The position numbers and the translations under genes are program-made. A DNA stretch of 64,000 nucleotides from Mycobacterium kiyosense. Its GTDB lineage: Bacteria; Actinomycetota; Actinomycetes; Mycobacteriales; Mycobacteriaceae. This document shows positions 1 through 12,154 of the stretch, in pieces. The notes beneath the pieces are model-generated. The model searched no databases, had not been told where the DNA came from, and was given only the letters and a program-made list of their open reading frames with translations. The stretch spans positions 2,542,001-2,606,000 of the forward strand of contig AP025179.1 of the NCBI GenBank assembly GCA_021654635.1. Direction: 5' to 3'. How positions within the stretch are numbered: position 1 is the stretch's first letter; each line of letters begins with the position of its first letter.

Positions 1-1
1 C

Positions 2-1195
2 ACCCTGGCATCGGCTACCGCGGTAGCTGATGCCAGCGCTGGTCAGCGCGTGCTCGTCGTGTCGACCGACCAGGCGCACTCGCTCGGCGACGTGTTGGGC
101 GTTCCCGTCCCGCCCACCGGTAGCGGTGAAACGGTGCGGGTGCTCACCGATCTGGAGACCGGAGGCGAGCAGGGCAGCGGCGGATTCCTCGACGCCCTGG
201 CGCTGGACACACTGGCGTTGCTGGAGCACAGGTGGCGTGAAGTCGTCGACGCCCTCGACGCGCAATTTCCCGACTCCGAGTTGAGCAGCATTGCCCCCGA
301 AGAACTCTCGGCGCTGCCCGGCATCCAGGAAGTGCTCGGCTTGCACGCCGTCGGCGAACTCGCCGCCTCCGGGCGGTGGGACCGGGTGGTGGTCGACTGC
401 GCTTCGACCGCCGACGCGCTGCGCATGTTGACCCTGCCCGCGACGTTCGGGCTCTACGTCGAACGCGCGTGGCCACGGCACCGCAGGCTGACCGACGACG
501 GCCGCTCCGGCGCGCTGGTCAACCTGCTGGAACGCATCAGCGTCAGCGTCGACGAGCTCAATTCGCTGCTGGCCGACGGTGATTCGGTCAGTGCGCACCT
601 GGTGCTGACCCCTGAGCGGGTGGTCGCCGCCGAGGCCGCCCGGACCTTGGGTTCGCTGGCGCTGATGGGGGTGCGGGTGGAGGAACTGCTCGTCAATCAG
701 GTCCTGGTCCGGGACGAGACATATGAATACACCAGCCTGCCCGACCATCCCGCGTTCTACTGGTACGCCGAACGCATCTCCGAGCAACGCGCGGTCCTGG
801 ACGAACTCGACGCCACCATCGGCGACGTGGCCCTGGTCCTGGTGCCGCACCAGCCCGGCGAGCCGATCGGACCCAAAGCGCTCGGCGGGCTGCTGGACGG
901 TGCTCGTCGTCGCCGCGGCGGGGACCCACCCGGGCCGCTGCGCCCCGCCGTCGACCTGGAATCGGGGTCGGGACTGGAATCGGTGTACCGACTGCGGCTA
1001 GCGTTGCCGCAACTCGATCCCGGATCGCTGACATTGGGACGATCGGACGACGACTTGATCATCAGCGCAGGTGGCGTGCGGCGCCGGGTTCGGTTGGCCT
1101 CGGTGCTGCGGCGGTGTACGGTGCTGGACGCACAGCTGCGGGGCAGTGAGCTGACAGTGCGTTTCAGACCAGATCCGGAGGTATGGCCGAAGTGA
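2..1195 (+). CDS. ArsA/Get3-type anion-transporting ATPase, 5' end outside window
   Basis: The reading frame is already open at base 2 and runs to TGA at 1195, so the N-terminus with the expected P-loop lies outside the window. The visible start contains VVSTDQAHSLGDVLG, which fits the STDPAHSL switch segment of ArsA/Get3 ATPases. The remaining ~380 residues are a soluble alpha/beta protein without membrane segments. By order this is the Rv2184c counterpart. Substrate and role are unknown; arsenite transport is not implied by the family name. It overlaps the next gene by 13 bp, so the two are probably co-transcribed. Confidence 0.8.
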   Translation, partial: TLASATAVADASAGQRVLVVSTDQAHSLGDVLGVPVPPTGSGETVRVLTDLETGGEQGSGGFLDALALDTLALLEHRWREVVDALDAQFPDSELSSIAPEELSALPGIQEVLGLHAVGELAASGRWDRVVVDCASTADALRMLTLPATFGLYVERAWPRHRRLTDDGRSGALVNLLERISVSVDELNSLLADGDSVSAHLVLTPERVVAAEAARTLGSLALMGVRVEELLVNQVLVRDETYEYTSLPDHPAFYWYAERISEQRAVLDELDATIGDVALVLVPHQPGEPIGPKALGGLLDGARRRRGGDPPGPLRPAVDLESGSGLESVYRLRLALPQLDPGSLTLGRSDDDLIISAGGVRRRVRLASVLRRCTVLDAQLRGSELTVRFRPDPEVWPK

Positions 1196-1587
1196 GTAGG
1201 TCTCATACTGACGTCGGATCCGAACTGCGCCGGCTGGCGCAGGCCATTCTGGACGGGATCGACCCGAAAGTGCGGGCAGCCGCCCTGCTGGCCTCCAGCG
1301 GTGGAACCGGCAAGTGCCAGCAGGTGTGGTGTCCGGTGTGCGCGCTGGCCGCGGTGGTGACCGGCGAACAGCATCCGTTGGTGACGGTCATCGCCAGCCA
1401 CAGCGTCGCGCTGCTGGAAGTGGTCCGCGCCATCGTCGACGATATCGGCGACGCCGCCGCCTCGCCGGCGCCGGACGACGACCCGCCGGGCGGCGGTGCG
1501 GACACCGAATCCACCACGGTGAAAACCAACGGCAACGGCGGTGCCAAGACGCGCTACCAGGCCATCCCGGTGACGCTGCAGGAATGA
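1183..1587 (+). CDS. Conserved mycobacterial hypothetical protein with CxxC motif (Rv2183c-like)
   Basis: This is a 134-residue soluble protein whose ATG lies inside the end of the upstream ATPase gene, implying translational coupling. It contains C-x5-C-x2-C (KCQQVWCPVCALAAV, about residues 46-60), which could bind metal or be redox active; that is inference. The C-terminal third is acidic and low-complexity. I know no established function. The conserved position beside the ArsA-like gene supports a real gene. Confidence 0.75.
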   Translation: MAEVSRSHTDVGSELRRLAQAILDGIDPKVRAAALLASSGGTGKCQQVWCPVCALAAVVTGEQHPLVTVIASHSVALLEVVRAIVDDIGDAAASPAPDDDPPGGGADTESTTVKTNGNGGAKTRYQAIPVTLQE

Positions 1588-1672
1588 CCCACCGGTTGCG
1601 AGGTGGTCCCACACATGCTCGGTGGGTACAGTTGGCGCAGACACCGTCCGGTGCGGGGTGAGAGGGAGGGCC

Positions 1673-2424
1673 ATGTGGTACTACCTTTTTTAAGTACGTA
1701 CTCCTCGGTCCCTTGCTGTCCGTGATCGGTCGCCCCAAAGGTCGAAGGGCTGGAACACGTTCCGAGTTCGGGGCCGGTGATCCTGGCCAGTAACCACCTG
1801 GCGGTGATGGACAGCTTCTTCCTGCCGCTGGTGGTGCGGCGTCGAATCACCTTCCTGGCCAAGTCCGAATATTTCACCGGCACCGGCCTCAAGGGCTGGT
1901 TCAACCGCTGGTTCTACACCGCCGTCGGGCAGGTGCCCATCGACCGCACCGACTCCGAGGCAGCGCAGGCCGCGCTGGAAACCGCCAAGCAGGTGCTGGC
2001 CCAGGGCAAGCTGCTCGGCATGTACCCCGAGGGCACCCGCTCACCCGACGGCCGGCTGTACAAGGGCAAGACCGGGCTGGCCCGGCTCGCCCTGCAGACC
2101 GGAGTTCCGGTTATCCCGGTCGCGATGATCGGTACCAACGTCGTCAACCCGCCCGGCACCTCGATGCTGCGGTTCGGCCGCGTCACCGTCCGGTTCGGCA
2201 AGCCGATGGACTTCTCCCGGTTCGACGGGCTGGCCGGCAACCACTTCATCGAGCGTGCCGTCATCGACGAGGTGATGTACGAGCTGATGGGCCTCTCCGA
2301 GCAGGAGTACGTCGACATCTACGCCGCCAGCGTCAAGGACGGCAGCGCCGCCGACGAGGACGCGGACGGTTCCGAGTCGACGTCGTCAGATGCCGCGCGA
2401 ATCCCCGAGACGCAAGCCGGTTAG
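1673..2424 (+). CDS. 1-acyl-sn-glycerol-3-phosphate acyltransferase (PlsC family), frameshifted near 5' end
   Basis: The protein carries all PlsC/LPLAT blocks: NHLAVMD (catalytic NHx4D), the GWFNRW...VPIDR block, YPEGTRSPDG and VPVIPVAMIG. It should acylate lysophosphatidate at the membrane in phospholipid synthesis (Rv2182c counterpart). The natural N-terminus MWYYLF starts at ATG 1673, but the frame is broken twice. There is one extra T in the T6 run at 1686-1691, which creates an immediate TAA, and one extra base near 1737-1741 (AAAGG). Removing both restores one frame into NHLAVMD. An internal GTG at 1777 would give 215 residues but lies only 5 codons before the catalytic His. The two extra bases are probably sequencing errors. 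Confidence 0.85.
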
Positions 2425-2450
2425 CGGCCCGATAAGCCGGAGGTGCCTGG

Positions 2451-3726
2451 TTAGGCGGCCGGGACCGGTACGGGTTGCCGTTGCGCCGCACGCGCGGTGC
2501 CCACTCGCGCGGTGACGGTGGCGCCGGCGACGACGATCACCGCCAGCGCCCACCACACGTAGGACATGCCGAGCAGCTGCCGCCACCACGAGGCGCTGGT
2601 CTCGTGGTGTTTAGGCAGCAGGTCGATCGGAGTCCACCTCATCAACGCCATCCCCGCCGCGGTGACCACGGCCAGCGCGACATTGCGGCGACGCCAGGCC
2701 AGCACACCGGTCACCAGCACCGTGGGCAGCATCCAGACCCAGTGATGTGACCAGGAGACCGGTGACACCACCAGCCCGAACAGGGCGACGCATACGATCG
2801 CCAGCGTCGGCTCGTCGGCCCGCAGCACGCGGCGCATCGCCCAGACGGTCAGCGCCAGCACGGCCACGCACGCCAGCATCCACAACGGCATGCGGGCGTG
2901 TTCGTCGAGCCCGAGCCGGGCCAGCGCGCCGGCGATGTTCTGATCGGTGTTCAGCGCCGCCTCGCCGATGCGGTCGGTGTGGCGCAGCGTGTGCGTCCAG
3001 TACTCCCACGAGTCGCGCCAGGCCAGCGCGAACCCGAGCAGCGTCGCGGCGGCGAAGCTGGCCAGCGCCACGCACGCGGCCCGGGTGTCCCGGCGCAGCA
3101 GCAAATACAGCAGGAACACCGCCGGAGTCAGTTTCAGCGCGATGCCCAGCCCCAGCAGCAGCCCCCGCGGCCACGGGGTGCGGCGGGGAACAGTCGGCGA
3201 CCACCAGCGTCATCAACACGGCGTTGATCTGACCGAACGCGAAGTTCGAGCTGATCGGCTCCGCCCAGATCGACGCGGGCGTCACCACGATCACCGCCAA
3301 CCAGGCGCGCCGCAGCCACGCCGGGCCGGGCAGCAACGCCGAGGTCTCCCACACGTCGAGGCGGGTCAGCACGATCGTCGTCGACACCAACAGCACCACC
3401 AGCGTCACCGCCGTGATCACAACACTGGCGGTCGGCATGCCCAGCCAGGCGAACGGGCTGAACACGACCGCAGCCAGCGGGGGATAGGTGAACGGCAGAT
3501 CCACGATGGGTGTGTGGAACAACACATTGCCGTGATACAGCGGCCGCCCGTCCAGCCAGGCCTGGCCGCCCATCTGATAGACGTCGATGTCGATGCGGTA
3601 CGGGATGTGCCCGAACAGCTCCCAGCACGTGTAACCCAGCGCCGAGGCGGCCAGCAGCCAGAGCAGGCACCACAGGCAGACCCGCCCGAGTCGACTGCCC
3701 AGCTCGGGCGACCGCCATCTTGTCAT
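2451..3726 (-). CDS. mptC: Alpha-1,2-mannosyltransferase of LM/LAM synthesis (GT87, MptC-like), frameshifted
   Basis: This is a polytopic membrane protein (DUF2029/GT87) matching the Rv2181 family, which adds alpha-1,2 mannose branches to the lipomannan/lipoarabinomannan backbone from polyprenyl-phosphomannose. The N-terminal half (start 3726) includes the [16 protein letters not shown] region and the C-terminal half includes [14 protein letters not shown]. They lie in two frames joined near 3185-3188, where one extra base in a 4-base C run (minus strand) shifts the frame after VVADC. Removing one C gives a continuous protein of about 424 residues, the family length. It is convergent with the acyltransferase gene and divergent from the gene at 3818. 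Confidence 0.85.
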
Positions 3727-3805
3727 GTCGGTGACAGCCTAATCGTTACCGCGCGGTGCTTTCCCCGGCCAGCGCGGCTTTCGGCGTCCGACGGGCCGGC
3801 GGGCG

Positions 3806-3811
3806 TAACTT
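3806..3811 (+). promoter_or_regulatory. Leaderless -10 element for the 3818 gene
   Basis: TAACTT fits the mycobacterial -10 consensus TANNNT and ends 6 nt before GTG 3818. Transcription would start at or next to the start codon. No Shine-Dalgarno sequence is seen, which agrees with leaderless initiation. Confidence 0.5.
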
Positions 3812-3817
3812 TTTAGG

Positions 3818-4720
3818 GTGCATCGTTGGCTGCAGCACGACATCATCGACCGCGGCCACCTGCCGTTGCTGTGCTGCCTGGTCGCGTTCATCCTGACCTT
3901 CTTCGTCACCAGGACCTTCGTGCGGGTCATCCGCCACCGCGCCGACCGCGGCCGCCCGGTGCGCTGGTGGCAGCCGCGCAACATCTACGTCGGATCGGTG
4001 CACATCCACCACGTCGCCGTCGGGGTGGTGCTGGTGATGCTGTCCGGGCTGACCCTGGTGACCTTGACGATCAACGGTCAGGAACCGCAGGTCAGCTTGG
4101 CGGCCATCCTGTTCGGGATCGGCGCCGCGCTGGTGCTCGACGAGTACGCGCTGATCCTGCACCTGTCCGACGTGTACTGGGAGGAGGACGGGCGCACCTC
4201 GGTGGACGCGGTGTTCGCCGCGGTGGCGGTGGCCGGACTGCTGATCCTGGGCCTGCACCCGTTGATGTTCCTGCTGCCGATCCGCTACGGCGGCGAGTGG
4301 GTGGTGCTGCGCAGCACGCTGGCCGTGGCGTTGGTGTTCACCCTGCCGCTGGCGGTGGTGGTGGTGCTCAAGGGCAAGGTGTGGACGGGGCTGCTCGGTA
4401 TGTTCCTGGTGGTGCTGCTGGTGGTCGGGGCGGTCCGGTTGTCGCGGCCGCACGCGCCGTGGGCCCGCTGGCGCTACACCAGCCGACCCAACAAGATGCG
4501 TCGCGCGCTGCAGCGCGAACGCCGGCTGCGCCGGCCGGTGGTGCGGGTCAAACTGCTGCTGCAGGGCGCCATTGCGGGCACGCCGCACCTGCCCGACGAG
4601 CGGGAGGTCGACGCCCAGCTCGACCTGGATGTGCATCCCGCCCCACCGCCCGACGGCATCGAGCCCACCCTGGTCGCCGAGCCCGCCGCAGGCACGCCCG
4701 GGGCGCGCCGCGCCGGCTGA
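3818..4720 (+). CDS. Polytopic membrane protein of unknown function (Rv2180c-like)
   Basis: This 300-residue protein has about six hydrophobic segments and a basic, then acidic and proline-rich, cytoplasmic tail from about residue 205. A His-containing segment (YVGSVHIHHVAVG, about residues 65-77) sits at the start of the second membrane helix. GTG 3818 is chosen because a TANNNT box lies 6 nt upstream. The frame is intact. It sits next to mptC but I see no motif that gives an activity. Confidence 0.75.
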   Translation: MHRWLQHDIIDRGHLPLLCCLVAFILTFFVTRTFVRVIRHRADRGRPVRWWQPRNIYVGSVHIHHVAVGVVLVMLSGLTLVTLTINGQEPQVSLAAILFGIGAALVLDEYALILHLSDVYWEEDGRTSVDAVFAAVAVAGLLILGLHPLMFLLPIRYGGEWVVLRSTLAVALVFTLPLAVVVVLKGKVWTGLLGMFLVVLLVVGAVRLSRPHAPWARWRYTSRPNKMRRALQRERRLRRPVVRVKLLLQGAIAGTPHLPDEREVDAQLDLDVHPAPPPDGIEPTLVAEPAAGTPGARRAG

Positions 4721-4725
4721 CTCGA

Positions 4726-4731
4726 TAAGCT
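4726..4731 (+). promoter_or_regulatory. Possible leaderless -10 element for the exoribonuclease gene
   Basis: TAAGCT fits TANNNT and ends 5 nt before GTG 4737. This would give a leaderless transcript, slightly closer than the usual 6-7 nt. Confidence 0.4.
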
Positions 4732-4736
4732 GCGAC

Positions 4737-5235
4737 GTGCGGTATTTCTATGACACCGAGTTCATCGAGGACGGCCGCACCATCGAGTTGATCTCGATCG
4801 GCGTCGTCGCCGAAGACGGCCGCGAATACTACGCAGTCTCCACCGAATTCGATCCCGAACGGGCCGGCAGCTGGGTGCGGGCCAACGTGTTGCCCAAGCT
4901 GCCGCCGCCGGCCTCGGCGCTGTGGCGCTCCCGCAACCGGATCCGCGCCGACCTGGAAGAGTTCTTCCGGGTCGGCGGCTCGGACCCCATCGAGCTGTGG
5001 GCCTGGATCGCGGCTTACGACCACGTGGCGCTGTGTCAGCTGTGGGGGGCGATGCCCGCGCTGCCCCGGGCCATCCCGCGATTCACACGGTAGCTGCGCT
5101 GAACGCCAACTGTGGGAAGAACGCGGCAGTCCGCGGCTGCCGCCACGGTCGCGCGACGCGCACGACGCGCTGGTGGACGCGCGGGATCACTTGCGGCGCT
5201 TCCGGATAATCACCGCTGAGCAGCGTTCGCCCTGA
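4737..5235 (+). pseudogene. 3'-5' exoribonuclease (DEDDh, Rv2179c-like), disrupted before the last active-site motif
   Basis: GTG 4737 begins VRYFYDTEFIEDG, the ExoI motif (D-x-E) of the family that degrades RNA ends. The frame follows the family for about 118 residues to PRFTR and then meets TAG at 5091-5093. Just downstream about 7 extra bases interrupt the match near 5101. After that the family sequence resumes in another frame, with LWEERG...RDAHDALVDARD and ITAEQRSP, ending at TGA 5235. The translated product lacks the ExoIII block with the last catalytic residues. Unlike other shifts in this window, this is not a simple homopolymer change, so genuine inactivation is more likely, though an assembly error is possible. 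Confidence 0.75.
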
Positions 5236-6663
<1,428 letters not shown>

Positions 6664-6768
6664 CCCGGTTCGTCGTGCGTCCTCGCGCGGGGGCCACCGC
6701 ACGGCGAAATTCCGGCCTCGGATTCGCAGCCGGGTTGCATTCGCGGCGGGGCGGTTGGGCCGCGACCG

Positions 6769-7980
6769 TTACAGCAGGCTGGCGAGGTGGATACCGAGCC
6801 GCCAGCAGCCGCTGGCGACCAACCCGGCCAGCGTGATCACCACCGCCAGCCAGACCAGCACCATCCGGCGGTAATGCTGTCGGGCGTAGGTGAACTCGTC
6901 GATCGGGATCCCGGCGAACTGTCCCGAATCGGGCGGAGATTCGTCCCGCTCCGGGCTGGCGGCGGGTGCCGCCGCGGCGGGCTGGGGGACGCGGGCGAAT
7001 TGACGCGTGGAATGGTGTACCGGCGGCGCGGCCGACACCGGCGGCTCGGGGCGGCGCTGCGCCATGCTGCTGTGATGCAGTGCCGCGCAACGATGTTGGG
7101 CGGAGTTGCGCGGCGCGGGCACCCGGAAACCCGGCAATCCCAGCTCCTCGGCGATCGCGTCGACGTCGGCGGCCATTTCGATGGCGTCGGCGTAGCGCTG
7201 GGCCGGGTCGCGGGCCGTCGCGCACGCCACGAAGTCGTCGAACTGCGCCGGCACCCCGTCGATCGCGGCGCTGGGCGGCGGCACGTCCCGGTCCAGCCGC
7301 TGATACGCCACCGACAGCGCGGTGTCGCCGGTGAACGGCGTGCAGCCGGTCAGCAGTTCGTAGGTGAGGATCCCCACCGCGTAGACGTCGCTGCGCGGTC
7401 CGGCGTTGCCGTCGCGCACCTGCTCCGGCGACAGGTAGGCCGCGGTGCCCAGGATGACGCTGGTGGAGGTGATGCCGGCGGCCGCGACGGCGCGGACCAG
7501 CCCGAAATCGGCGATCTTGACCTCGCCGTCGTCGGAGATCAGCACGTTCTCGGGTTTGATGTCGCGGTGCACCAGTCCGGCCCGGTGCGCCGCGGACAGC
7601 CCGCCCAGCACCGGCCGCAGCACCGCCACCACGGCGTGCGGCGGCATCGGGCCGCGCTCGTCCAGCAGTTCACGCAGGGTGCCGCCCTCGATCAACTCCA
7701 TCACCAGGAACGGGTGCCGGCCGTCCTGCCCCTGGTCGTAGACGGCGACCAGGCCCGGGTCCTTCAACCGGGCCACAGTGCGCGCCTCCAACTGGAAGCG
7801 GGTCAGAAACTGCTGGTCGGCGGCGTAGCGCGCGTCCATCACCTTCAACGCGACGGGCCGGTCCAAGCGGGTGTCGTGCCCGCGGTACACCGTCGAGGTC
7901 CCGCCACTGGCGATGGTCTCCTGCACCAGGTAGCGCCCGTCGAGCAACGCACCGGTCAACGGGTCCGCGGGTCCAGCCAC
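6769..7980 (-). CDS. pknL: Serine/threonine protein kinase PknL
   Basis: The 403-residue protein from GTG 7980 has a full Hanks kinase domain. It shows glycine loop GGTSTVYRG, VALKVMD lysine, HRDIKPEN catalytic loop, DFG, GTAAYLSPEQ activation-segment end and SDVYAVG. A proline/alanine-rich linker follows (about 290-365), then one membrane helix (VLVWLAVVITLAGLVASG) near the C-terminus with almost no external domain. An upstream codon at 8040 is in frame, but the family N-terminus fits 7980. It is divergently placed from its known partner type, the Rv2175c-like DNA-binding protein. The kinase is predicted to signal growth or stress state at the membrane. Confidence 0.93.
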   Translation of the reverse strand: MAGPADPLTGALLDGRYLVQETIASGGTSTVYRGHDTRLDRPVALKVMDARYAADQQFLTRFQLEARTVARLKDPGLVAVYDQGQDGRHPFLVMELIEGGTLRELLDERGPMPPHAVVAVLRPVLGGLSAAHRAGLVHRDIKPENVLISDDGEVKIADFGLVRAVAAAGITSTSVILGTAAYLSPEQVRDGNAGPRSDVYAVGILTYELLTGCTPFTGDTALSVAYQRLDRDVPPPSAAIDGVPAQFDDFVACATARDPAQRYADAIEMAADVDAIAEELGLPGFRVPAPRNSAQHRCAALHHSSMAQRRPEPPVSAAPPVHHSTRQFARVPQPAAAAPAASPERDESPPDSGQFAGIPIDEFTYARQHYRRMVLVWLAVVITLAGLVASGCWRLGIHLASLL

Positions 7981-8059
7981 GCTGGCAATCGTAGGGTGGG
8001 GGAGCGATTGGGTCGCAGAACCTGTGCGTAACGCGCACACTTGCCGGCCCGCCAGGTTC

Positions 8060-8065
8060 TAGACT
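8060..8065 (+). promoter_or_regulatory. Leaderless -10 element for the Rv2175c-like gene
   Basis: TAGACT fits TANNNT and ends 7 nt before GTG 8073 in the short divergent space with pknL. This makes a leaderless transcript likely and supports GTG 8073 as start. Confidence 0.55.
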
Positions 8066-8072
8066 GACGTGC

Positions 8073-8477
8073 GTGGGCAGCATTCCGGCCGGCGACGACG
8101 TCCTGGATCCCGACGAGCCAACCTATGACCTGTCCCGGGTCGCCGAACTGCTCGGCATACCGGTGAGCAAGGTCCTCCAGCAGCTCCGGGAAGGGCACCT
8201 GGTGGCGGTGCGCCGTGACGGCAGCCTGGTGGTGCCGCAGGTCTTCTTCACCACCACCGGCCAGGTGGTCAAGAGCCTGCCGGGGCTGCTGACGATCCTG
8301 CACGACGGCGGGTACCGCGACACCGAGATCGTGCGCTGGTTGTTCACCCCGGACCCGTCGCTGACCGTCACCCGCGACGGCTCGCGGGACGCCCTGAACA
8401 ATGCGCGCCCGGTAGACGCGCTGCACGCGCACCAGGCCCGCGAGGTGGTGCGGCGCGCCCAGGCTATGGCGTACTAG
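8073..8477 (+). CDS. DNA-binding protein, PknL substrate type (Rv2175c-like)
   Basis: This 134-residue protein has a winged-helix DNA-binding N-terminal part (YDLSRVAELLGIPVSKVLQQLREGHL, written here as the region at about residues 18-43). The C-terminal part is conserved and ends VVRRAQAMAY. In M. tuberculosis the orthologue is phosphorylated by PknL, which lowers DNA binding. The divergent pairing with pknL is kept here. Its 3' end overlaps the convergent mptA gene by 14 bp. Its regulatory targets are unknown to me. Confidence 0.88.
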   Translation: MGSIPAGDDVLDPDEPTYDLSRVAELLGIPVSKVLQQLREGHLVAVRRDGSLVVPQVFFTTTGQVVKSLPGLLTILHDGGYRDTEIVRWLFTPDPSLTVTRDGSRDALNNARPVDALHAHQAREVVRRAQAMAY

Positions 8478-9984
8478 CCGCAGCCGGCTCCGTCACCTCG
8501 GCCGCCGGCTCGCGGTACAGCAAATACCAGGCGGCCAGCGCAAATGCGGTCGCCAGCCCGACGTGCAGCCAGGAATACATGCCGTGCGAACCGTCGGGTT
8601 TGAAGATCACCATCACCCACGTCGAGAAACCCGCGATGGCAGCCATTGCCCGGCGCGACTGCGCCAGCGGCGCCAGCACCGCCAGCGGCCAGGAGTAGTA
8701 CCACGGCAGCGCGGCCGGCACGAACAGCACGACGATCAGCATCGCCGCGAAGATCCCGGTCAGCGCGGCGCGGTCGTCGCGCCGGAACCGCCACCACAAC
8801 ACCGGCAGCGACACCGCGATGATCACGATGCCGATCAACCGGGCGATGCGCAGCACGGTGTAGAACTGCACCGCGAAGAACCCGCTGGTGAAGGCGTGAA
8901 TCAGGTTCGCCGCCGCGGTCGGCACGGTCAGCCAGTTGATGATCTTCACCGAACCGGCCAGCGCCGTCATCCAGCCCAGGCCCACCCCGGCCGCCAGCGA
9001 CAAGCCCCCGAACACCGCGACACAGATCAGCAGCGAGGACAGCGCCGCGACACCGAATGCGGGCACGCCCCCCCAGCCCCGGTCTTCACGCAGATGCCGC
9101 ATCCACACCCAGCACAGGAACGGCAACGCCAGCCCGGCAGTGGCTTTGACCGCGATCGCGACGGTGAGCAGCGTGATGCCGGCGACGTGGTGGCGCTGCA
9201 GGGTCAGCGCGATACCGGCGGCCATCAGACCCACCATCAGCATCTCGTTGTGCACCCCACCCATCAGATGGATGAGCACCAGCGGGTTGAGGACGCAGAT
9301 CCACAGCGCCTTGGCGCCGTCGGTGCCGACGTGGTGCGCCAGCCGGGGTGCGGCCCAGATCAGCAGTGCCAGCCCGGGCAGCATGCACAGGCGCAGCAGC
9401 ATGGTTCCGGCCACCACGTTGTTGCCGATGAGCATCGTGACCAACTTGGCCACCAGGATGAACGCCGGGCCGTAGGGCGCGGTGGTGATCGTCCAGATCG
9501 GGCTCACGTTGTCCAGCAACGAATTCGGGTTACCGACCGGCCCCACCGCGTACGGGTCCAGGCCGTCGCGCAGCAGCGCGCCCTGCGCCAGGTAGGAGTA
9601 GGTGTCCCGGCTGAACACGGGCACCGAGACCAGCAGCGGCAGCAGCCAGAACGCGGTGGTGGCCCGCATGGTGAATTCGGTGGCTCCGCCGGCGAGTGCC
9701 TGTCGACCCAGGCGCAGCCAGGCGACCAGCATCAGCACCACGCCCGCCCACAGCAGGATCGAGGACAACACCAGGCCGTGGCCGAACCGCAGCCAGGATA
9801 GGTGCATCGTTTCCAGCAGCGGATCGTGCTGGCGGGTGCTGCCCGCTCCCGACGCGCCCAGCGTGATGAGTACCGCAGCCAGGAAACCGAGTCGCGCCGG
9901 CCCGGCCTCGGGACTGGTCGCGAAGCTGCGGAACTCCGAAAGACGTTGCCGCACCGATTCATTGCTGGCAGCGGTGGTGGTCAT
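8464..9984 (-). CDS. mptA: Alpha-1,6-mannosyltransferase MptA
   Basis: This 506-residue polytopic membrane protein (GT-C fold, about 11-13 helices) matches the Rv2174 family. That family elongates the alpha-1,6 mannan core of lipomannan with polyprenyl-phosphomannose on the outer face. The first luminal loop contains SRDTYSYLAQG, with the acidic residue expected in GT-C enzymes. ATG 9984 follows idsA2 with a 5-bp gap, so the two are co-transcribed. The open frame upstream of the ATG overlaps idsA2 and is not coding. Confidence 0.9.
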   Translation of the reverse strand: MTTTAASNESVRQRLSEFRSFATSPEAGPARLGFLAAVLITLGASGAGSTRQHDPLLETMHLSWLRFGHGLVLSSILLWAGVVLMLVAWLRLGRQALAGGATEFTMRATTAFWLLPLLVSVPVFSRDTYSYLAQGALLRDGLDPYAVGPVGNPNSLLDNVSPIWTITTAPYGPAFILVAKLVTMLIGNNVVAGTMLLRLCMLPGLALLIWAAPRLAHHVGTDGAKALWICVLNPLVLIHLMGGVHNEMLMVGLMAAGIALTLQRHHVAGITLLTVAIAVKATAGLALPFLCWVWMRHLREDRGWGGVPAFGVAALSSLLICVAVFGGLSLAAGVGLGWMTALAGSVKIINWLTVPTAAANLIHAFTSGFFAVQFYTVLRIARLIGIVIIAVSLPVLWWRFRRDDRAALTGIFAAMLIVVLFVPAALPWYYSWPLAVLAPLAQSRRAMAAIAGFSTWVMVIFKPDGSHGMYSWLHVGLATAFALAAWYLLYREPAAEVTEPAAASTP

Positions 9985-9989
9985 CGGGT

Positions 9990-11153
<1,164 letters not shown>

Positions 11154-11254
11154 TCAAGCGCGGGTAGCGCACGCCCCTATGCTGTCGTGGGGTCTGGAAA
11201 GGGTTTGCGCGGCGCAGCGCGAGTACGAGTCATCGATCGAGAACGAGGAGCCGT

Positions 11255-12145
11255 GTGACGCTCAACACCATCGCGCTGGAGCTGGTGCCGCCCAACGTCG
11301 AGGACGGCCGCCAGCGGGCCCTGGAAGACGCGCGCAAAGTGGTGCGGTACTCGGCGGAATCCGGTCTGCAGGGAAAGCTCCGGCACGTCATGATCCCGGG
11401 GATGATCGCCGAGGACGACGATCGCCCGGTGCCGATGAAGGCCAAGCTGGACGTGCTGGACTTCTGGTCGATGATCAAACCGGAGCTGCCGGGCCTGCGC
11501 GGCCTGTGCACCCAGGTCACCGCGTTCATGGACGAGGCGACGCTGGGGCAGCGGCTGGCGGCGTTGACCGGCGCCGGCATGGAGGGTGTGGTGTTCGTCG
11601 GCGTGCCGCGCACCATGAACGACGGTGAGGGCTCCGGGGTGGCACCCACCGACGCGCTGTCGATTTATCGCGACGCGGTGCCCAATCGCGGGGTGATCGT
11701 GATCCCGACCCGGGAGGGTGAACACGGTCGACTGAACTTCAAATGCAACCAGGGCGCCACCTACGGCATGACCCAGTTGCTGTACTCCGACGCGATCGTG
11801 GGCTTTTTGACCGAGTTCGCCAAAACGACCGAGCACCGGCCCGAGATCCTGCTGTCGTTCGGTTTCGTCCCCAAGGTGGAGTCGCGCGTCGGCCTGATCA
11901 ACTGGCTGATCCAGGACCCGGGCAACGCGGCGGTGGCCGCCGAGCAGGAATTCGTCAAGACGCTGGCCGCCAGCGAGCCGCCGCGCAAGCGCGCGCTGCT
12001 GGTCGAGCTGTACAAACGGGTGATCGACGGCTTGGCCGAGTTGGGCTTTCCGCTGAGCATCCATCTGGAGGCGACGTACGGGGTTTCCGGCCCGGCCTTC
12101 GACACCTTCGCCGAGATGCTGGCCTACTGGGCGCCGGGCGATTAG
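11255..12145 (+). CDS. Methylenetetrahydrofolate reductase-like protein (Rv2172c-like)
   Basis: This is a 296-residue TIM-barrel protein starting with GTG 11255 behind GAGGAG. It resembles the atypical, flavin-independent MTHFR-like proteins of mycobacteria rather than classical MetF. Segments such as TIALELVPPNVEDG and SIHLEATYGVSGPAF support this. The predicted reaction is reduction of methylene-THF to methyl-THF for methionine synthesis; this rests on family knowledge. The frame is complete. It is divergent from idsA2 and convergent with lppM. Confidence 0.75.
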   Translation: MTLNTIALELVPPNVEDGRQRALEDARKVVRYSAESGLQGKLRHVMIPGMIAEDDDRPVPMKAKLDVLDFWSMIKPELPGLRGLCTQVTAFMDEATLGQRLAALTGAGMEGVVFVGVPRTMNDGEGSGVAPTDALSIYRDAVPNRGVIVIPTREGEHGRLNFKCNQGATYGMTQLLYSDAIVGFLTEFAKTTEHRPEILLSFGFVPKVESRVGLINWLIQDPGNAAVAAEQEFVKTLAASEPPRKRALLVELYKRVIDGLAELGFPLSIHLEATYGVSGPAFDTFAEMLAYWAPGD

Positions 12146-12154
12146 CGCGCGGTG

